Shown here: one piece after another, positions 1 through 10,602 of the stretch
How positions within the stretch are numbered: position 1 is the stretch's first letter
Layout: each line of letters opens with the position of its first letter
DNA from: Pirellulales bacterium
GTDB lineage: Bacteria; Planctomycetota; Planctomycetia; Pirellulales; JAICIG01
DNA length: 64,000 nt
Assembly: GCA_035533075.1 (NCBI GenBank)
Contig: DATLUO010000091.1
Coordinates: forward strand, 36,276-100,275
Reading direction: 5' to 3'
Notes under the pieces: model-generated
What the model was told of the DNA's origin: nothing
Seen by the model: only the letters and a program-made list of their open reading frames with translations
Database searches by the model: none
Position numbers and translations under genes: made by a program

Positions 1-811
1 CGTGCTCAAAGAGGTGCGTGCCGTCGAAGTACGACAAAGCGTGCCCATCGGTGGGAAAGTGAGAGGGAACCCAGTCGAGAATCACGCCGATGCCGTGCCG
101 GTGCAGCTCGTCGATCAGGTACATGAAGTCCTGCGGCGAACCATAGCGGGCCGTGGGCGCGAAGTACGACGTACACTGATAGCCCCATGACCCATAGAAC
201 GGATGCTCCATCACCGGCAAGAACTCCACGTGCGTGAAGCCGCAGCGTTCGACGTGCTCGATCAACTGCGTGGCCAGCTCGCGATAGCCCAGCCACGTGC
301 CGTCGGGCTTGCGCCGCCACGAACCGAGATGCACTTCGTAGATCGAGATCGGGGCGTCCAGCGCATTGCGGCGATAGCGAGAAGTCATCCAATCGTGATC
401 GCGCCAGTCGTAATCGAGCGGTTGCACGATCGAGGCGGTCTTCGGCGGCACCTCGCCATAGAAGGCAAACGGATCGGCTTTGTCGACGACGTAGTCCGCA
501 TAGTTCGATTCGACGCGATACTTATAAACCGTGCCGGGCCCGATCTGGGGCACGAAGCCCTCCCAGATGCCCGAACTGCCGCGCGACCGCAACGCGTAGC
601 TTCCGCGGCCATAGGCTTCAACCGTGATGCGGCGGGCATTCGGCGCCCAGACGGCGAACGCCGTGCCGGCCGTGCCGTCGAGCGTGGTGGGATGCGCGCC
701 CAGCTTTTCGTATAGCCGGGCGTGCGTTCCCTCGTTGAACAGGTAGAGGTCGTCTTCGCTCAGCAAGCTGAAAGGGCTGACTTTTGGTTTATCTGCTTGA
801 ATTACGGCCAT
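1..811 (-). CDS. glgB: 1,4-alpha-glucan branching enzyme, N-terminal part (runs off window)
   Basis: Reading left from the ATG at 809-811, an open frame of about 270 codons continues past base 1, so the 3' part is missing. Visible are the N-terminal beta-sandwich (AFAVWAPNARRITVEAYG) and the start of the GH13 barrel (ISIYEVHLGSWRR, then VILDWVPSHFPTDGHAL), the standard signatures of GlgB. The enzyme makes alpha-1,6 branches in alpha-glucan in the cytoplasm. It lies downstream of treS-mak and glgE on the same strand, so its likely substrate is the linear glucan made by GlgE. The 78 bp before it hold a GGATTTT heptamer repeat and a REP-like element, so co-transcription with treS-mak is possible but not shown. 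The catalytic residues lie beyond the window and cannot be checked. Confidence 0.93.
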   Translation of the reverse strand, partial: MAVIQADKPKVSPFSLLSEDDLYLFNEGTHARLYEKLGAHPTTLDGTAGTAFAVWAPNARRITVEAYGRGSYALRSRGSSGIWEGFVPQIGPGTVYKYRVESNYADYVVDKADPFAFYGEVPPKTASIVQPLDYDWRDHDWMTSRYRRNALDAPISIYEVHLGSWRRKPDGTWLGYRELATQLIEHVERCGFTHVEFLPVMEHPFYGSWGYQCTSYFAPTARYGSPQDFMYLIDELHRHGIGVILDWVPSHFPTDGHALSYFDGTHLFEH

Positions 812-816
812 GATTC

Positions 817-893
817 GATTTTGGATTTTGGATTGTTTGGTAGGTTCTGTGTAGGGTGGGACCAGCGAGCTTGCGAGCGCCGGCCCACCCTAC
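817..893. repeat. Heptamer repeat plus REP-like element copy 1
   Basis: Bases 817-838 hold about 2.5 units of GGATTTT. Bases 851-893 are one copy of the dispersed element that begins GTAGGGTGGGACCAGCGAGC and ends GCGCCGGCCCACCCTAC. The element covers the stop codon of the treS-mak gene (890-892). Confidence 0.85.
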
Positions 894-3800
894 GCCGCAC
901 ACTGGCTCGCCTCCAACAACTCAGTAATTCCCAGCAGCGGCACCTCGACCCAATCGGGACGGTTGTTCAATTCGTAGTTCAACTCATAGACCGATTTTTC
1001 CAGCAGCAGCGCGTTCAAGAGCAGCTTCAACTCATCGAGGGATGAGGGCAAAAACGACGCCTGACCGGCGATTTCCAGATACTTGCTCAAAAATCGCGCG
1101 CTGGCCCACAGATACCAATGTCGGGCCGCCGACCGCAACGACTCACGTGTTTCAGGAAATTGCTCGATGTGCTGAAAATACGCCGTGTAGGCGGCGTAGT
1201 GGAACGAACGGATCATGCCGGCCACGTCGCGCACCGGCGAACGCTTCATCCGCCGCTCGTTGAGCGACCGGGCAGGCTCGCCCTCGAAGTCGATGATCAT
1301 GAAGTCGTTGCCCGTGTACAGCACCTGCCCCAAGTGGTAATCGCCGTGCGTGCGGGTCCGCAGGGCGCGAATGCGCCGGCTGAGGATGGCGTGCAGGCAG
1401 CGGTCGAGATCGCGATCGTGTTCCAGCACCGCCCTGGCGTCGGCCTGCACCGCCTCGCCCAGCACGCTCAGCCGCCGCCGCAACAGCGCCAGCGTTTGCG
1501 CCGTCAGGTTTCGCATCGACTGATAGAGCGAACGCTGATAGTGCTGCGTGAAGGGCTCGGCCGCAAACTCCGGCAAGGTCGTTTCGCCGGCCAGCGCCTT
1601 GTGCAGCTCGGCCGTGCGCTGGCCGAGCAATTCGGCCGAGTGGCGGAAGACGCCCAGTCGCTCGGTCGCCGTGCGCGAGATTTCGCGCTGTGCCAGATCG
1701 ACCAACGATTGACCGGCTTGCAGGTCGTCGCTGTCGGTAATCTCCATCGGTTCGACGGCCGCCTGTTCGAAGTACCGCGCCAAAACTTCCAGCGCATGTT
1801 GCCACGCCGTTCCCTGGTTCGGCACAAAGCCGCTGAGCATGCCCACCACCAGCGGTTCTTCGCGGCCGGCGCGATACTCCATCCAGCCGGCCACCGGCGG
1901 TATGTGGTCGAATTTGGCCTCCTCCGTGAGAAACCGTCCGACTTCCAAGTCGGGGTTGACGCCGCGTTGCGCATGGCGAAACAGCTTGAACACGAACTGG
2001 TCGCCGTAGGCCAGCGAGCTGTTGCTCTGTTCGCCTTTGAGCACCGTGGCCGCCGGCAGCGTGCTTGTGGTGTCGGCGTCCCGCCGGCTGGTTGTGCTAT
2101 CGGCGTCCCGCCGGCTGGTTGTAATGTCGCCGTCCCGCCCACCCACATCCTCGCCGTTGTGCCGGCTGATGCCGATGCTCCGCCGCAGAAGCTTGCTGCC
2201 GTGGCCGGCCAATTCACCCGCGCGGCCCTTGAACCGCCGCCGCCGCCGCATCGCTTCCAGCAGCCCGCTGGTGAATTCGTTCCGCCAGAGCGCGTCGTAG
2301 AGCAGCCCCGGCTCGGCCTCACCGGCGATCTGCAGCCGGCAGATCGGCGCCTGGGGAACTTTGCTCTGCAGCTCGGCGGCCGCCTGCGAAGGGGCAAAGG
2401 CCATCGGCCAAACGTAGGTTTCCGTTTCACCGATCACGTAATCCACCCGCAGGATGGCGATTACGGTCGGTCCGGCCTCGTCCTCATGTTCCATGACGAT
2501 CGTGTCGACAATCTGCAGCGACTGGATAATCCGCGCCTTGGCACCGAACCAGCGCCGCAAGCGGATGGCGTCGCGCAAGATCGCTTCCAAGCGTGTCTTG
2601 GTCCGGCCTTTCTCGAAGGCGTTCGTCCATGCTCCTTCGACTCGCAGGCTGGGCATCTCGGCCGCCGGCACGACCACCGCGCCGTTGCCGCCGACCGGCT
2701 TGGGCTCGATGGCGAACCAGTAAAAGGCGTGCGGCGAAAGCGTCAGGAAATACGGCTCCTTGGTGATGTGCGGAAAGGCCGTGCGGCCGAACATCTCCGT
2801 CGGCATCTGCCCCTCGAAACGCCCCAGGTCGATGGCCGCGCACTGCGCGTAACGCGACAGGTTGGCCACCACCAACACCTGCTCGCGGTCGTCGGCCCGC
2901 ACGAAGGCCAGCACCTTGGGATTGTCGGGAAAGAGAAACTCCAGCGACCCGCGGCCGAACACCGGGTGCCGCTGCCGCAGGCCGATCAACCGCTTCGTCC
3001 ACCACCACAGCGACTCCGAGTTGAGCCGCTGCGTCTCCACGTTGACGCTCTGAAAGTGGTATTCCGCGTCGATGATCGGCGGCAGGTAAAGCTGCTGCGC
3101 GTTGGCCCGCGAAAAGCCGGAGTTGCGGTCGGGGCTCCACTGCATCGGCGTGCGCACGCCGTTGCGGTCGCCCAGATAGATATTGTCGCCCATGCCGATC
3201 TCGTCGCCGTAATAGATCACCGGCGTGCCGGGCAACGAAAACAACAGCCCGTTCATCAACTCGATCTTGCGGCGGTTGTTCCCCAGCAGCGGCGCCAGCC
3301 GACGGCGGATGCCGAGGTTGATGCGCGCCTGCCGGTCGTGGGCGTAGACGCGATACATATAGTCGCGCTCTTCGTCGGTGACCATCTCCAGCGTCAGCTC
3401 GTCGTGGTTTCGCAGAAAGAGAGCCCACTGGCAGTTGGCCGGGATCGACGGCGTCTGCTGCATGATGTCGACGATCGGAAAGCGGTCTTCCATCTGCGTG
3501 GCCATGAACAGCCGCGGCATGAGCGGAAAATGAAACGCCGTGTGGCACTCGTCGCCGGCGCCGAAATAGGAAATGGCGTCTTCCGGCCACTGATTGGCTT
3601 CGGCCAGCAACATGCGGTCGGCGAATTTGTCTTGAATGTGCTTGCGCAGCTCGCGCAGCAGGGCGTGCGTTTCGGGCAGGTTCTCGCAGTTCGTCCCCTC
3701 GCGCTCGAACAGATAGGGAATGGCGTCGAGCCGCAGGCCGTCGACGCCCATCTCCAGCCAGCGGTCCATGACTTGAAACACGGCCCGGCGGACGCGTGGA

Positions 3801-4366
3801 CTGTCGTAGTTCAGGTCGGGCTGATGGCTGTAGAAGCGGTGCCAGTAATAGGCCTGGGCTTCGTGGTCCCACGACCAGTTGGAGTGCTCGAAATCCTGGA
3901 AGATGATTCGCGCGTCCTGGTATTTGGCGGGCGTGTCGCTCCAGACGTAAAACTCTCGCCAGGAACTGCCCGGCCGCGCCCGCCGCGAACGCTGGAACCA
4001 ATAGTGCGCGTCCGACGTGTGGTTCATGACCAACTCGGTGATCACCCGCAGGCCGCGATCGTGCGCTTCGCGCATGAACGTCTTGAAGTCGCGCAGGGTG
4101 CCGTAGATGGGATTGATGTCGGTGTAATCGGCGATGTCGTAGCCGTCGTCGCGCAACGGGGAAGGATAAAACGGCAGCAGCCAGAGGGCGGTCACGCCGA
4201 GATCCTGGAGGTAATCAAGTTTGTCGGTCAGGCCGACAAAATCGCCGATGCCGTCGCCGTTGCCGTCGCAAAACGCGCGCACGTGCAGCTCGTAGATGAT
4301 AGCGTCCTTGAACCAGAGCGGATCGGCCGGCAGCGCCGCCACGTGACCGTTTTTACCGTTGTGCAT
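890..4366 (-). CDS. treS: Trehalose synthase / maltokinase fusion protein
   Basis: A 1158-residue protein. The N-terminal half is a GH13 trehalose synthase ([14 protein letters not shown] near residue 20, the nucleophile segment [19 protein letters not shown] near 209, [11 protein letters not shown] near 320). From about residue 570 a maltokinase domain begins ([11 protein letters not shown]), with the kinase signatures [12 protein letters not shown] near 1007 and [12 protein letters not shown]. TreS interconverts trehalose and maltose; the kinase then makes maltose 1-phosphate, the substrate of GlgE encoded just upstream. Fused TreS-maltokinase proteins are known. Oddity: around residues 742-765 an in-frame 27-bp tandem repeat encodes SRRDAD units, in a stretch expected to be a loop. 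Start: the ATG at 4364-4366 puts the conserved N-terminus at the expected place. Confidence 0.95.
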   Translation of the reverse strand: MHNGKNGHVAALPADPLWFKDAIIYELHVRAFCDGNGDGIGDFVGLTDKLDYLQDLGVTALWLLPFYPSPLRDDGYDIADYTDINPIYGTLRDFKTFMREAHDRGLRVITELVMNHTSDAHYWFQRSRRARPGSSWREFYVWSDTPAKYQDARIIFQDFEHSNWSWDHEAQAYYWHRFYSHQPDLNYDSPRVRRAVFQVMDRWLEMGVDGLRLDAIPYLFEREGTNCENLPETHALLRELRKHIQDKFADRMLLAEANQWPEDAISYFGAGDECHTAFHFPLMPRLFMATQMEDRFPIVDIMQQTPSIPANCQWALFLRNHDELTLEMVTDEERDYMYRVYAHDRQARINLGIRRRLAPLLGNNRRKIELMNGLLFSLPGTPVIYYGDEIGMGDNIYLGDRNGVRTPMQWSPDRNSGFSRANAQQLYLPPIIDAEYHFQSVNVETQRLNSESLWWWTKRLIGLRQRHPVFGRGSLEFLFPDNPKVLAFVRADDREQVLVVANLSRYAQCAAIDLGRFEGQMPTEMFGRTAFPHITKEPYFLTLSPHAFYWFAIEPKPVGGNGAVVVPAAEMPSLRVEGAWTNAFEKGRTKTRLEAILRDAIRLRRWFGAKARIIQSLQIVDTIVMEHEDEAGPTVIAILRVDYVIGETETYVWPMAFAPSQAAAELQSKVPQAPICRLQIAGEAEPGLLYDALWRNEFTSGLLEAMRRRRRFKGRAGELAGHGSKLLRRSIGISRHNGEDVGGRDGDITTSRRDADSTTSRRDADTTSTLPAATVLKGEQSNSSLAYGDQFVFKLFRHAQRGVNPDLEVGRFLTEEAKFDHIPPVAGWMEYRAGREEPLVVGMLSGFVPNQGTAWQHALEVLARYFEQAAVEPMEITDSDDLQAGQSLVDLAQREISRTATERLGVFRHSAELLGQRTAELHKALAGETTLPEFAAEPFTQHYQRSLYQSMRNLTAQTLALLRRRLSVLGEAVQADARAVLEHDRDLDRCLHAILSRRIRALRTRTHGDYHLGQVLYTGNDFMIIDFEGEPARSLNERRMKRSPVRDVAGMIRSFHYAAYTAYFQHIEQFPETRESLRSAARHWYLWASARFLSKYLEIAGQASFLPSSLDELKLLLNALLLEKSVYELNYELNNRPDWVEVPLLGITELLEASQCAA
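2072..2139. repeat. In-frame 27-bp tandem repeat inside treS-mak
   Basis: Two and a half units of a 27-bp repeat with core CGGCGTCCCGCCGGCTGGTT (starts near 2074, 2101 and, degenerate, 2128). As 27 is a multiple of three the frame is kept, and on the coding strand each unit gives SRRDAD plus a Ser/Thr spacer. Confidence 0.8.
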
Positions 4367-4372
4367 TTATGA

Positions 4373-4585
4373 GGGTTCAGGGTTCAGGGTTCAGGGTTCA
4401 GGGTTCAGGGTTCAGGGTTCAGGGTTCAGGGTTCAGGGTTCCGCGCGCTGTGCGTGAGAGGCACCATCACGCGGAGCGCGATGCGCAGCACGTCCAGGGT
4501 GTCTCCGGACTTTTCTGAACCCCGAACCCTGAACCCTCTTCCTCTGGGCTTTCCTGAACCCTGAACCCCGAACCCTGAACCCTCT
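4373..4585. repeat. GGGTTCA heptamer array with inverted second array
   Basis: Bases 4373-4441 are about nine perfect units of GGGTTCA. After a unique 70-bp spacer the complementary motif TGAACCC recurs at about 4516-4538 and 4555-4585. The arrays are inverted and fill the space between glgE and treS-mak. Confidence 0.95.
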
Positions 4586-4586
4586 T

Positions 4587-6572
4587 CTACAGAAAGTATT
4601 CAAACTCATGCTCCGTCCTCACCCAACGCCTTACCCTAAATATGTGTGCGGGCACGACTTGCGGATCGAGCTCCACGTAGTTTCGCTGGCCGTGCCATAG
4701 GTAACGACCATCACCGAGCAAGTCGTGTACCTGATACGGCCGATTCGCTTCGATGCCCAGTCTCGCGACGGGCACGCTGATCCAACCCGAATGCCGGTGA
4801 TAGGGATCGAGATTCACCACCACCACGACCAGGTTCGAGCCCGACTGCTTGCTGTAACAGAGGAGCTGCTCGTTGGTCGACTCGTGAAACTCCAAGTTGG
4901 CGTCGCCCTCCAGCGCGGGGTTCTCGCGGCGGATGGCATTTACGCGGCCGATGAACTCCGCCAGGCTGTCGCCGCGCGTGATGTCCCAGGGAACAATCTG
5001 ATATTTTTCGGAGTTCAGGTACTCTTCGCTGCCCGGCTCGCGGGGCCGGCCCTCGCACAACTCGAAGGCCGGGCCGTAAATGCCGTAGTTGGCGCCCAAC
5101 GTCGCCGCCAGCACCAGCCGTGCCATGAACGCCGGCCGCCCGCCGGTCTGCAGATACTCCGGCAGAATATCCGGGGTGTTCGGCCAGAGGTTCGGGCGAA
5201 AGAATTCTCGCACCTTCGTCTGCGTCAGCTCGGTGAAGTATTTCGTCAGCTCATAGCTGGTGTTGCGCCAGGTGAAATAGGTGTATGACTGCGTAAAGCC
5301 CACCTTCGCCAGTTCATACATCACCTGCGGCCGCGTGAACGCCTCCGACAGAAAGATCACGTCGGGATGCTCGCGTTTCACCTCGTCGATCACCCACTGC
5401 CAGAAGGCGAACGGCTTGGTGTGCGGATTGTCGACGCGAAAAATGTGGACGCCGTGCCCGACCCAGAACGTAAAGATGCTCTTCAACTCGTCCCACAACT
5501 CGCGCCAGTGTTCGGTCTCGAAGTCGATCGGATAGATGTCTTGATATTTTTTGGGAGGGTTCTCGGCATACTGAATCGTGCCGTCCGGCCGCAGCCGGAA
5601 CCACTCGGGGTGCTCTTTCACGTAGGGATGGTCGGGCGAGCATTGCAGGGCCACGTCGAGCGCCACCTCGATGCCCAGCGCCCGGGCCTGCTCGACCAAC
5701 GTGTGAAAATCGTCGAACGTGCCCAGTTCGGGGTGAATCGCCTTGTGTCCGCCTTCTTTGCCGCCGATGGCCCAGGGGCTGCCGGTGTCGCCCGGCCCGG
5801 CCCGCTCAACGTTGTTCTTTCCTTTGCGAAACGAGGTGCCGATGGGATGGATGGGCGGCAAATAGAGCACGTCGAAGCCCATCGAGGCCACATAAGGCAG
5901 CCGCCGCGCGCAATCGGCCAGCGTGCCGTGGCGGCCCGGCCCGTCCGCGCAAGACCGCGGAAACATCTCATACCAGGCGCTAAAGCGGGCCTTGGGCCGA
6001 TCGACCACCACGGCCAACTCGCGGTCGTAAGTCGTTTGCCGCGACCGGTCGGGATATTTCCGCATCAGCTCGACGAGTGCCGGATCGAAGGCCGCCAAGG
6101 TGCGCGCGGTTGAGCCGCGCTCGGCCGAAAGCGCGGCGGCGGCTTCTTCGAGCCGGGCGGCATCCGCGCCGGCGGCACGGTCCGCGCCCTCGCACACTAA
6201 TTGGGCACCGATCAACAGCTCGACGGACACATCCTGGTCAGCCTCGATGCGCTTGCGCATGTCGCGGCACCAAGTGTCATAGCGGTCTACCCAGGCTTCC
6301 AGCGTGTAGTAGTAACGGCCGATTTGGGTGACGTTGAACGCCCCCAGCCAGCGGTCTTGGCCCAGGGCCTCCATGACGACTTCGTGCCAGTCGTCTTCCG
6401 CTTCGTGACGGTAGCGGAGCACGGCGCGCACGAGCTCATGGCCGTCGGCAAAGGCGGCTGCTTCGACCACCACCTGCTCGCCGGTCGTCCGTTTGATCGC
6501 ATAGCGACCGCCGTCGATTTCCGGCTCGACTTGGGCGATCACCACTCTTCTGCGTCCATCATCGACGTGCAT
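4587..6572 (-). CDS. glgE: Alpha-1,4-glucan:maltose-1-phosphate maltosyltransferase
   Basis: A 661-residue GH13 enzyme that adds maltose from maltose 1-phosphate to growing alpha-1,4-glucan. Seen: the N-terminal GlgE signature GRRRVVIAQVEPEIDGG, the barrel segment FDVLYLPPIHPIGTSFRKGK, the nucleophile region HIFRVDNPHTKPFAFWQW near residue 381 and the acid region FLSEAFTRP near 406. The ATG at 6570-6572 is chosen because the family begins a few residues before GRRRVVI; an ATG at 6623 would add 17 unconserved residues. It is on the same strand as treS-mak and glgB, giving a complete trehalose-to-glycogen route, but 220 bp of repeats separate it from treS-mak. It is divergent from dnaE. Confidence 0.95.
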   Translation of the reverse strand: MHVDDGRRRVVIAQVEPEIDGGRYAIKRTTGEQVVVEAAAFADGHELVRAVLRYRHEAEDDWHEVVMEALGQDRWLGAFNVTQIGRYYYTLEAWVDRYDTWCRDMRKRIEADQDVSVELLIGAQLVCEGADRAAGADAARLEEAAAALSAERGSTARTLAAFDPALVELMRKYPDRSRQTTYDRELAVVVDRPKARFSAWYEMFPRSCADGPGRHGTLADCARRLPYVASMGFDVLYLPPIHPIGTSFRKGKNNVERAGPGDTGSPWAIGGKEGGHKAIHPELGTFDDFHTLVEQARALGIEVALDVALQCSPDHPYVKEHPEWFRLRPDGTIQYAENPPKKYQDIYPIDFETEHWRELWDELKSIFTFWVGHGVHIFRVDNPHTKPFAFWQWVIDEVKREHPDVIFLSEAFTRPQVMYELAKVGFTQSYTYFTWRNTSYELTKYFTELTQTKVREFFRPNLWPNTPDILPEYLQTGGRPAFMARLVLAATLGANYGIYGPAFELCEGRPREPGSEEYLNSEKYQIVPWDITRGDSLAEFIGRVNAIRRENPALEGDANLEFHESTNEQLLCYSKQSGSNLVVVVVNLDPYHRHSGWISVPVARLGIEANRPYQVHDLLGDGRYLWHGQRNYVELDPQVVPAHIFRVRRWVRTEHEFEYFL

Positions 6573-6820
6573 CACTGGATTCCTGTTCCGATGCGTAAGA
6601 AACCAAGGTAGGGCAAATCGCATGCCGGGAATGGGTCCGAACGACTAAAGACCGCGGACGCGCACGGGTCCGATGCCACATTATGTCAAACCCATCGGAG
6701 GCAATGGCCAACCGGCGGGCCCCTCGCTACATTACGAGTGCTAGCACCACTTCCCTCCATCGGGAACGCCCCTTTCATAACCACCAACCCACGGCGGTCA
6801 ACCGCCGGCAATGGACTGCC

Positions 6821-9800
6821 ATGACGCAACGCTCCTTTGTTCACCTGCACTGCCATAGCCATTTCAGCCTGCTCGACGGCGCCAGCCGCATCACCGATCT
6901 GGTCAAGCAGGCCAAGACGCTGGGCATGAATGCCCTGGCACTCACCGACCACGGCAACCTCTACGGCGCGCTGGAGTTCTATCAGAAAGCCAAGGCCGCC
7001 GGCATCAACCCCGTCATCGGCTACGAAGCCTACATCGCGCCCGGCAGCCGCTTCAACAAGGACGTCAGCAAAGACGATGAAGCCAGCTATCACCTCACGC
7101 TGCTGGCCCGGAACCAGACGGGCTTCAAAAACCTCATCAAGCTCGCCTCGGCCGCGTTTCTGCAAGGCTTTTATCGCAAGCCGCGGATCGACAAGGAGTT
7201 GCTGACGGCTCATCACGAAGGACTCGTTTGCCTCAGCGGCTGCGTGTCGGGCGAGTTCAGCCGGGCCCTGCTGCGGGGCCAAACGGCCGAACCCGATCTG
7301 AAGCAGGCCAGCGAGATCGCCGCCTGGTTTCACAAGCTGTTCGGCGACCGCTACTTCATCGAAATCCAGAACAACGGCATCGAAATCCAGCGGATGGCGA
7401 TGGAAGGCGCGGTCGAAGTCGCCCGCCGCATGGGGCTGCCGTTGGTCGCCACCAGCGATGCCCACTACGTCAACCGTGCCGACGCCGAAGCCCAGGACGT
7501 GCTGTTGTGCATCAACACCGGTAAGTTCCGCACCGACACCAATCGCATGCGGATGGAGGGCGACCAGTTCTATCTGCGCGGGCCCGACGAAATGTACGCC
7601 GCCTTCCCCGGCTTCGACGAGGCCGTGGCCCGCAGCCAGCAGATCGCCGATAGCGTCAACATCGAGTTGGAGTTGAACAAGCGACACTTTCCCACGTTCG
7701 ACGTGCCGCAGGACAAGACGCCCACCGACTATCTGCGTGAGCTTTGCCTGGAAGGGTTGAAGCGGCGTTACGCCGACGTGCCCGAAATGTGGGCCGACTG
7801 CGTGGGGCGACCTTCCCAGGTCGTCGATGACGCTACGCCGGATACCGACTTAGCAACACCGCCGCACGTTGACGACCTAGGAAGGTCGCCCCACGTTGAC
7901 GACCTAGGAAGGTCGCCCCACGTTGAGTTGGCCCCGCTCGTCATCGAGCGGCTGGAACGCGAGCTCGACGTGATCGACAAACTCGGCTTCCCGAATTACT
8001 TCCTCATCGTCTGGGATTTCGTGCGGTTCGCCGCATCGCGAAACATTCCGGCCACGGCCCGCGGTTCGGGCGTCGGGGCGCTCGTCTCCTATGCCTTGGG
8101 TCTGAGCCACGTCTGCCCGTTGAAGTATGATCTGCTGTTCGAGCGGTTCCTCGACATCAGCCGTCTTGAGGCGCCCGATATCGACATCGACTTTTGCAAA
8201 GACCGCCGCGGCGAGGTGATCCAGTACGTCAAGGAAAAATACGGCGAGGAGAACGTCGCCCAGATCGGAACCTTCGGTACGCTGGCGGCACGGGCGGCCA
8301 TTCGCGACGTCGGCCGCGCCCTGGGCCTGCCGATTCCGCGCGTCGATGCGATCGTGGCGATGGTGCCCGAAACGCTCAACATCAAGCTGAGCGAGGCGCT
8401 CGACCAAAGCGAGGACCTGAAAAAGATTCATGCGGCCGACCCGGAGGTGCGTGAGCTGCTGGACCTGGCGATGAAGATCGAGGGGCTGGCCCGCAACGTC
8501 GGCACGCACGCCGCCGCAGTCGTCATCGCCGATCGCCCGCTCACCGAATACGTGCCGTTGCAGCGCGTGACGGGCAAGGAAGAAATCATCACCCAGTGGG
8601 CCATGGGCGACGTGGAACGCGCCGGCCTGCTGAAGATGGACTTTCTCGGCCTGCGGAACCTGACGATCCTGTCGAAAGCGGTCGACCTGATCGAGCAATC
8701 GACCGGCCGGCGGGTCGATCCTTACAGGTTTCCGCTGGACGACCAGGAGACGTTCGCCCTGCTCTGCCGCGGCGAGACGAAGGGCATCTTCCAGCTCGAA
8801 AGCGGCGGCATTCGCGACCTGTTGCAGCGGATGAAGCCCGACCATTTTCGCGACATCATCGCCACCAACGCCCTTTATCGGCCGGGTCCGCTGGAAGGCG
8901 GCATGGTCGATGACTACATCCAGGTGAAGCACGGCCGCAAGCCGGCGGAGTATAAGCATCCGGTGATGAAAGACATCCTGGAAGAGACCCACGGCGTAAT
9001 GGTCTACCAGGAGCAGGTGATGCGAATTCTGAATCGCTTGGGCGGCATCGAGCTGCCCAAAGCCTACACCTGCATCAAGGCCATCAGCAAAAAGAAGCTG
9101 GAGACGATCGCCAAGTTCCGCGAGCAGTTCGTCGCGGGTTCGACGGCCCAGGGACTGACGAAGCACGAGGCGAGCGACTTGTTCGGCATGATCGAAAAGT
9201 TCGCCGGTTATGGCTTCAACAAGAGCCACTCCACGGCTTACGCCCTGATCGCCTACATGACGGCCTATCTCAAGGCCCATTACCCAGTGGAGTTCATGGC
9301 GGCGCTGTTGTCGGGCGACATTCAGGGCCGCAACTTCAAGAAGAAGGACTCGCTGGTCGAGCACCTCGAAGATTGCCGCCGCATGGAGATCGAGGTGGTG
9401 CCGCCGGACGTGAACCGCAGCCACGGCGACTTCACGGTCGTCGAGGGCAAGATCGTGTTTGGTCTGGCGGCGATCAAGGGCTGCGGCGGGCAAGCGGCCG
9501 ACGTGATTACCGCCGAGCGCAAGTCGGGCGGGCCGTTCCGCGACCTGTTCGAGTTCTGCGAGCGCTGCGATCCGACCGGCGTCAACCGCGGGGCCATCGA
9601 ATCGCTCATCAAGGCGGGCGCCTTCGACTCGTGCGGCGGCCGGCGGTCGCAATGGCTGGCCGTGCTCGACAAGGCCGTGCAAGCGGGCGCTTCGGCCCTG
9701 GCCGACCGCAAAAGCGGCCAGCGCGGCTTGTTCGATTCGGGTGACGACGGGCCGGCCACGGGCGGCAAAGCGATTTTGCCCGACCTGCCCGAATGGCCCG

Positions 9801-10528
9801 AACGCGAACGCCTGGCCAACGAAAAAGAAGTGCTGGGGTTCTATCTGTCGAGCCATCCGCTGGCGGAGTATCAGTCGACGTTCGACACCTATTGCACGCA
9901 CAACACGGCCACCGCCGCCACGCTGCCGCACAAGACCGAGGTGCTCTTGGGCGGCATGCTCAGCGCCATCAAGTTCACGCACTCCAAGAACCCCAAGCCG
10001 GGTGCGCCGTCGAAATATGCGATGTTCGACCTGGAAGACATGGCCGGCATGATCCGCTCGATCGTCTGGCCCAGCGACTTCGTCAATATCGGCCATCACG
10101 TGCAGGCCGACCGCGTGTTGGCCGTGCGCGGCACGATCGACAAGCGGCCCGGCAGTGAAGAGGCGAACCTGATCGTCAACGAGTTCATTCCGCTGGAAGA
10201 GCTGAAGGCCCGCTACACCAAGGGTGTTGCCGTGCGGGTCGACGAGCAGGCGCACGGCGAGAAGGCGTTGGAACGGCTGCGAGAGATCGTGCGCGGCTAT
10301 CCGGGCAACTGCGAGCTGCAACTCGTGCTGGTGTTGGCCGACGGCTGCAAAGTTTACTGTCGTTGCGATGATGTGCGGGTGGAATTGAACGACGAGATGC
10401 GTGTACGCATCGAAGAGCTTGTGGGTGCGGAGAACTTCCGCACGTTTGCGGCGCCGCCGGCGACAAAGCCCGCCTCGAACGGCCGGTCGCGCAGTCACGG
10501 GCGCGGCCCGGCGCTCGCCCGCGTGTGA
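6821..10528 (+). CDS. dnaE: DNA polymerase III alpha subunit
   Basis: A 1235-residue replicative polymerase. The N-terminal PHP domain begins SFVHLHCHSHFSLLDGASR, the catalytic palm has APDIDIDFCKDRRGEV near residue 452, and the finger region GYGFNKSHSTAYALIAYMTA and a C-terminal OB-fold stretch follow. The ATG at 6821 starts directly before the conserved PHP segment; an upstream in-frame ATG at 6683 would add 46 residues unlike the family. Oddity: residues about 326-367 are replaced by a repeat-derived segment (three GRSP/HVDDL-like units) just before the conserved LERELDVIDKLGFPNYFLIVWDF block. A housekeeping polymerase evidently tolerates this insertion. Confidence 0.97.
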   Translation: MTQRSFVHLHCHSHFSLLDGASRITDLVKQAKTLGMNALALTDHGNLYGALEFYQKAKAAGINPVIGYEAYIAPGSRFNKDVSKDDEASYHLTLLARNQTGFKNLIKLASAAFLQGFYRKPRIDKELLTAHHEGLVCLSGCVSGEFSRALLRGQTAEPDLKQASEIAAWFHKLFGDRYFIEIQNNGIEIQRMAMEGAVEVARRMGLPLVATSDAHYVNRADAEAQDVLLCINTGKFRTDTNRMRMEGDQFYLRGPDEMYAAFPGFDEAVARSQQIADSVNIELELNKRHFPTFDVPQDKTPTDYLRELCLEGLKRRYADVPEMWADCVGRPSQVVDDATPDTDLATPPHVDDLGRSPHVDDLGRSPHVELAPLVIERLERELDVIDKLGFPNYFLIVWDFVRFAASRNIPATARGSGVGALVSYALGLSHVCPLKYDLLFERFLDISRLEAPDIDIDFCKDRRGEVIQYVKEKYGEENVAQIGTFGTLAARAAIRDVGRALGLPIPRVDAIVAMVPETLNIKLSEALDQSEDLKKIHAADPEVRELLDLAMKIEGLARNVGTHAAAVVIADRPLTEYVPLQRVTGKEEIITQWAMGDVERAGLLKMDFLGLRNLTILSKAVDLIEQSTGRRVDPYRFPLDDQETFALLCRGETKGIFQLESGGIRDLLQRMKPDHFRDIIATNALYRPGPLEGGMVDDYIQVKHGRKPAEYKHPVMKDILEETHGVMVYQEQVMRILNRLGGIELPKAYTCIKAISKKKLETIAKFREQFVAGSTAQGLTKHEASDLFGMIEKFAGYGFNKSHSTAYALIAYMTAYLKAHYPVEFMAALLSGDIQGRNFKKKDSLVEHLEDCRRMEIEVVPPDVNRSHGDFTVVEGKIVFGLAAIKGCGGQAADVITAERKSGGPFRDLFEFCERCDPTGVNRGAIESLIKAGAFDSCGGRRSQWLAVLDKAVQAGASALADRKSGQRGLFDSGDDGPATGGKAILPDLPEWPERERLANEKEVLGFYLSSHPLAEYQSTFDTYCTHNTATAATLPHKTEVLLGGMLSAIKFTHSKNPKPGAPSKYAMFDLEDMAGMIRSIVWPSDFVNIGHHVQADRVLAVRGTIDKRPGSEEANLIVNEFIPLEELKARYTKGVAVRVDEQAHGEKALERLREIVRGYPGNCELQLVLVLADGCKVYCRCDDVRVELNDEMRVRIEELVGAENFRTFAAPPATKPASNGRSRSHGRGPALARV
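7803..7920. repeat. In-frame hairpin-forming repeat inside dnaE
   Basis: Two perfect tandem 27-bp units (7867-7893 and 7894-7920; core GACGACCTAGGAAGGTCGCC) and one inverted copy at 7803-7826. All are in frame, and the tandem units each encode HVDDLGRSP. The same GGAAGG-type core recurs at 44610-44670 and 58385-58449. Confidence 0.9.
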
Positions 10529-10602
10529 CGGACGACTGCCGCGATTGTCGTCTTTCGCTCCTCGAAAGAACGCCCTTTAGCGGAGCCGTCGACGTTTTTG
10601 CT

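Noticed and set aside
1118..4372. Long plus-strand open frame opposite treS-mak
   Set aside because: It is antisense to a gene with clear domain matches, has high-GC shadow composition (His/Arg/Val-rich) and no recognisable motif.
4373..4441. GGGTTCA array as telomere-like end or CRISPR
   Set aside because: The units are contiguous 7-mers with no spacers, similar arrays occur at many gene junctions, and coding sequence continues on both sides.
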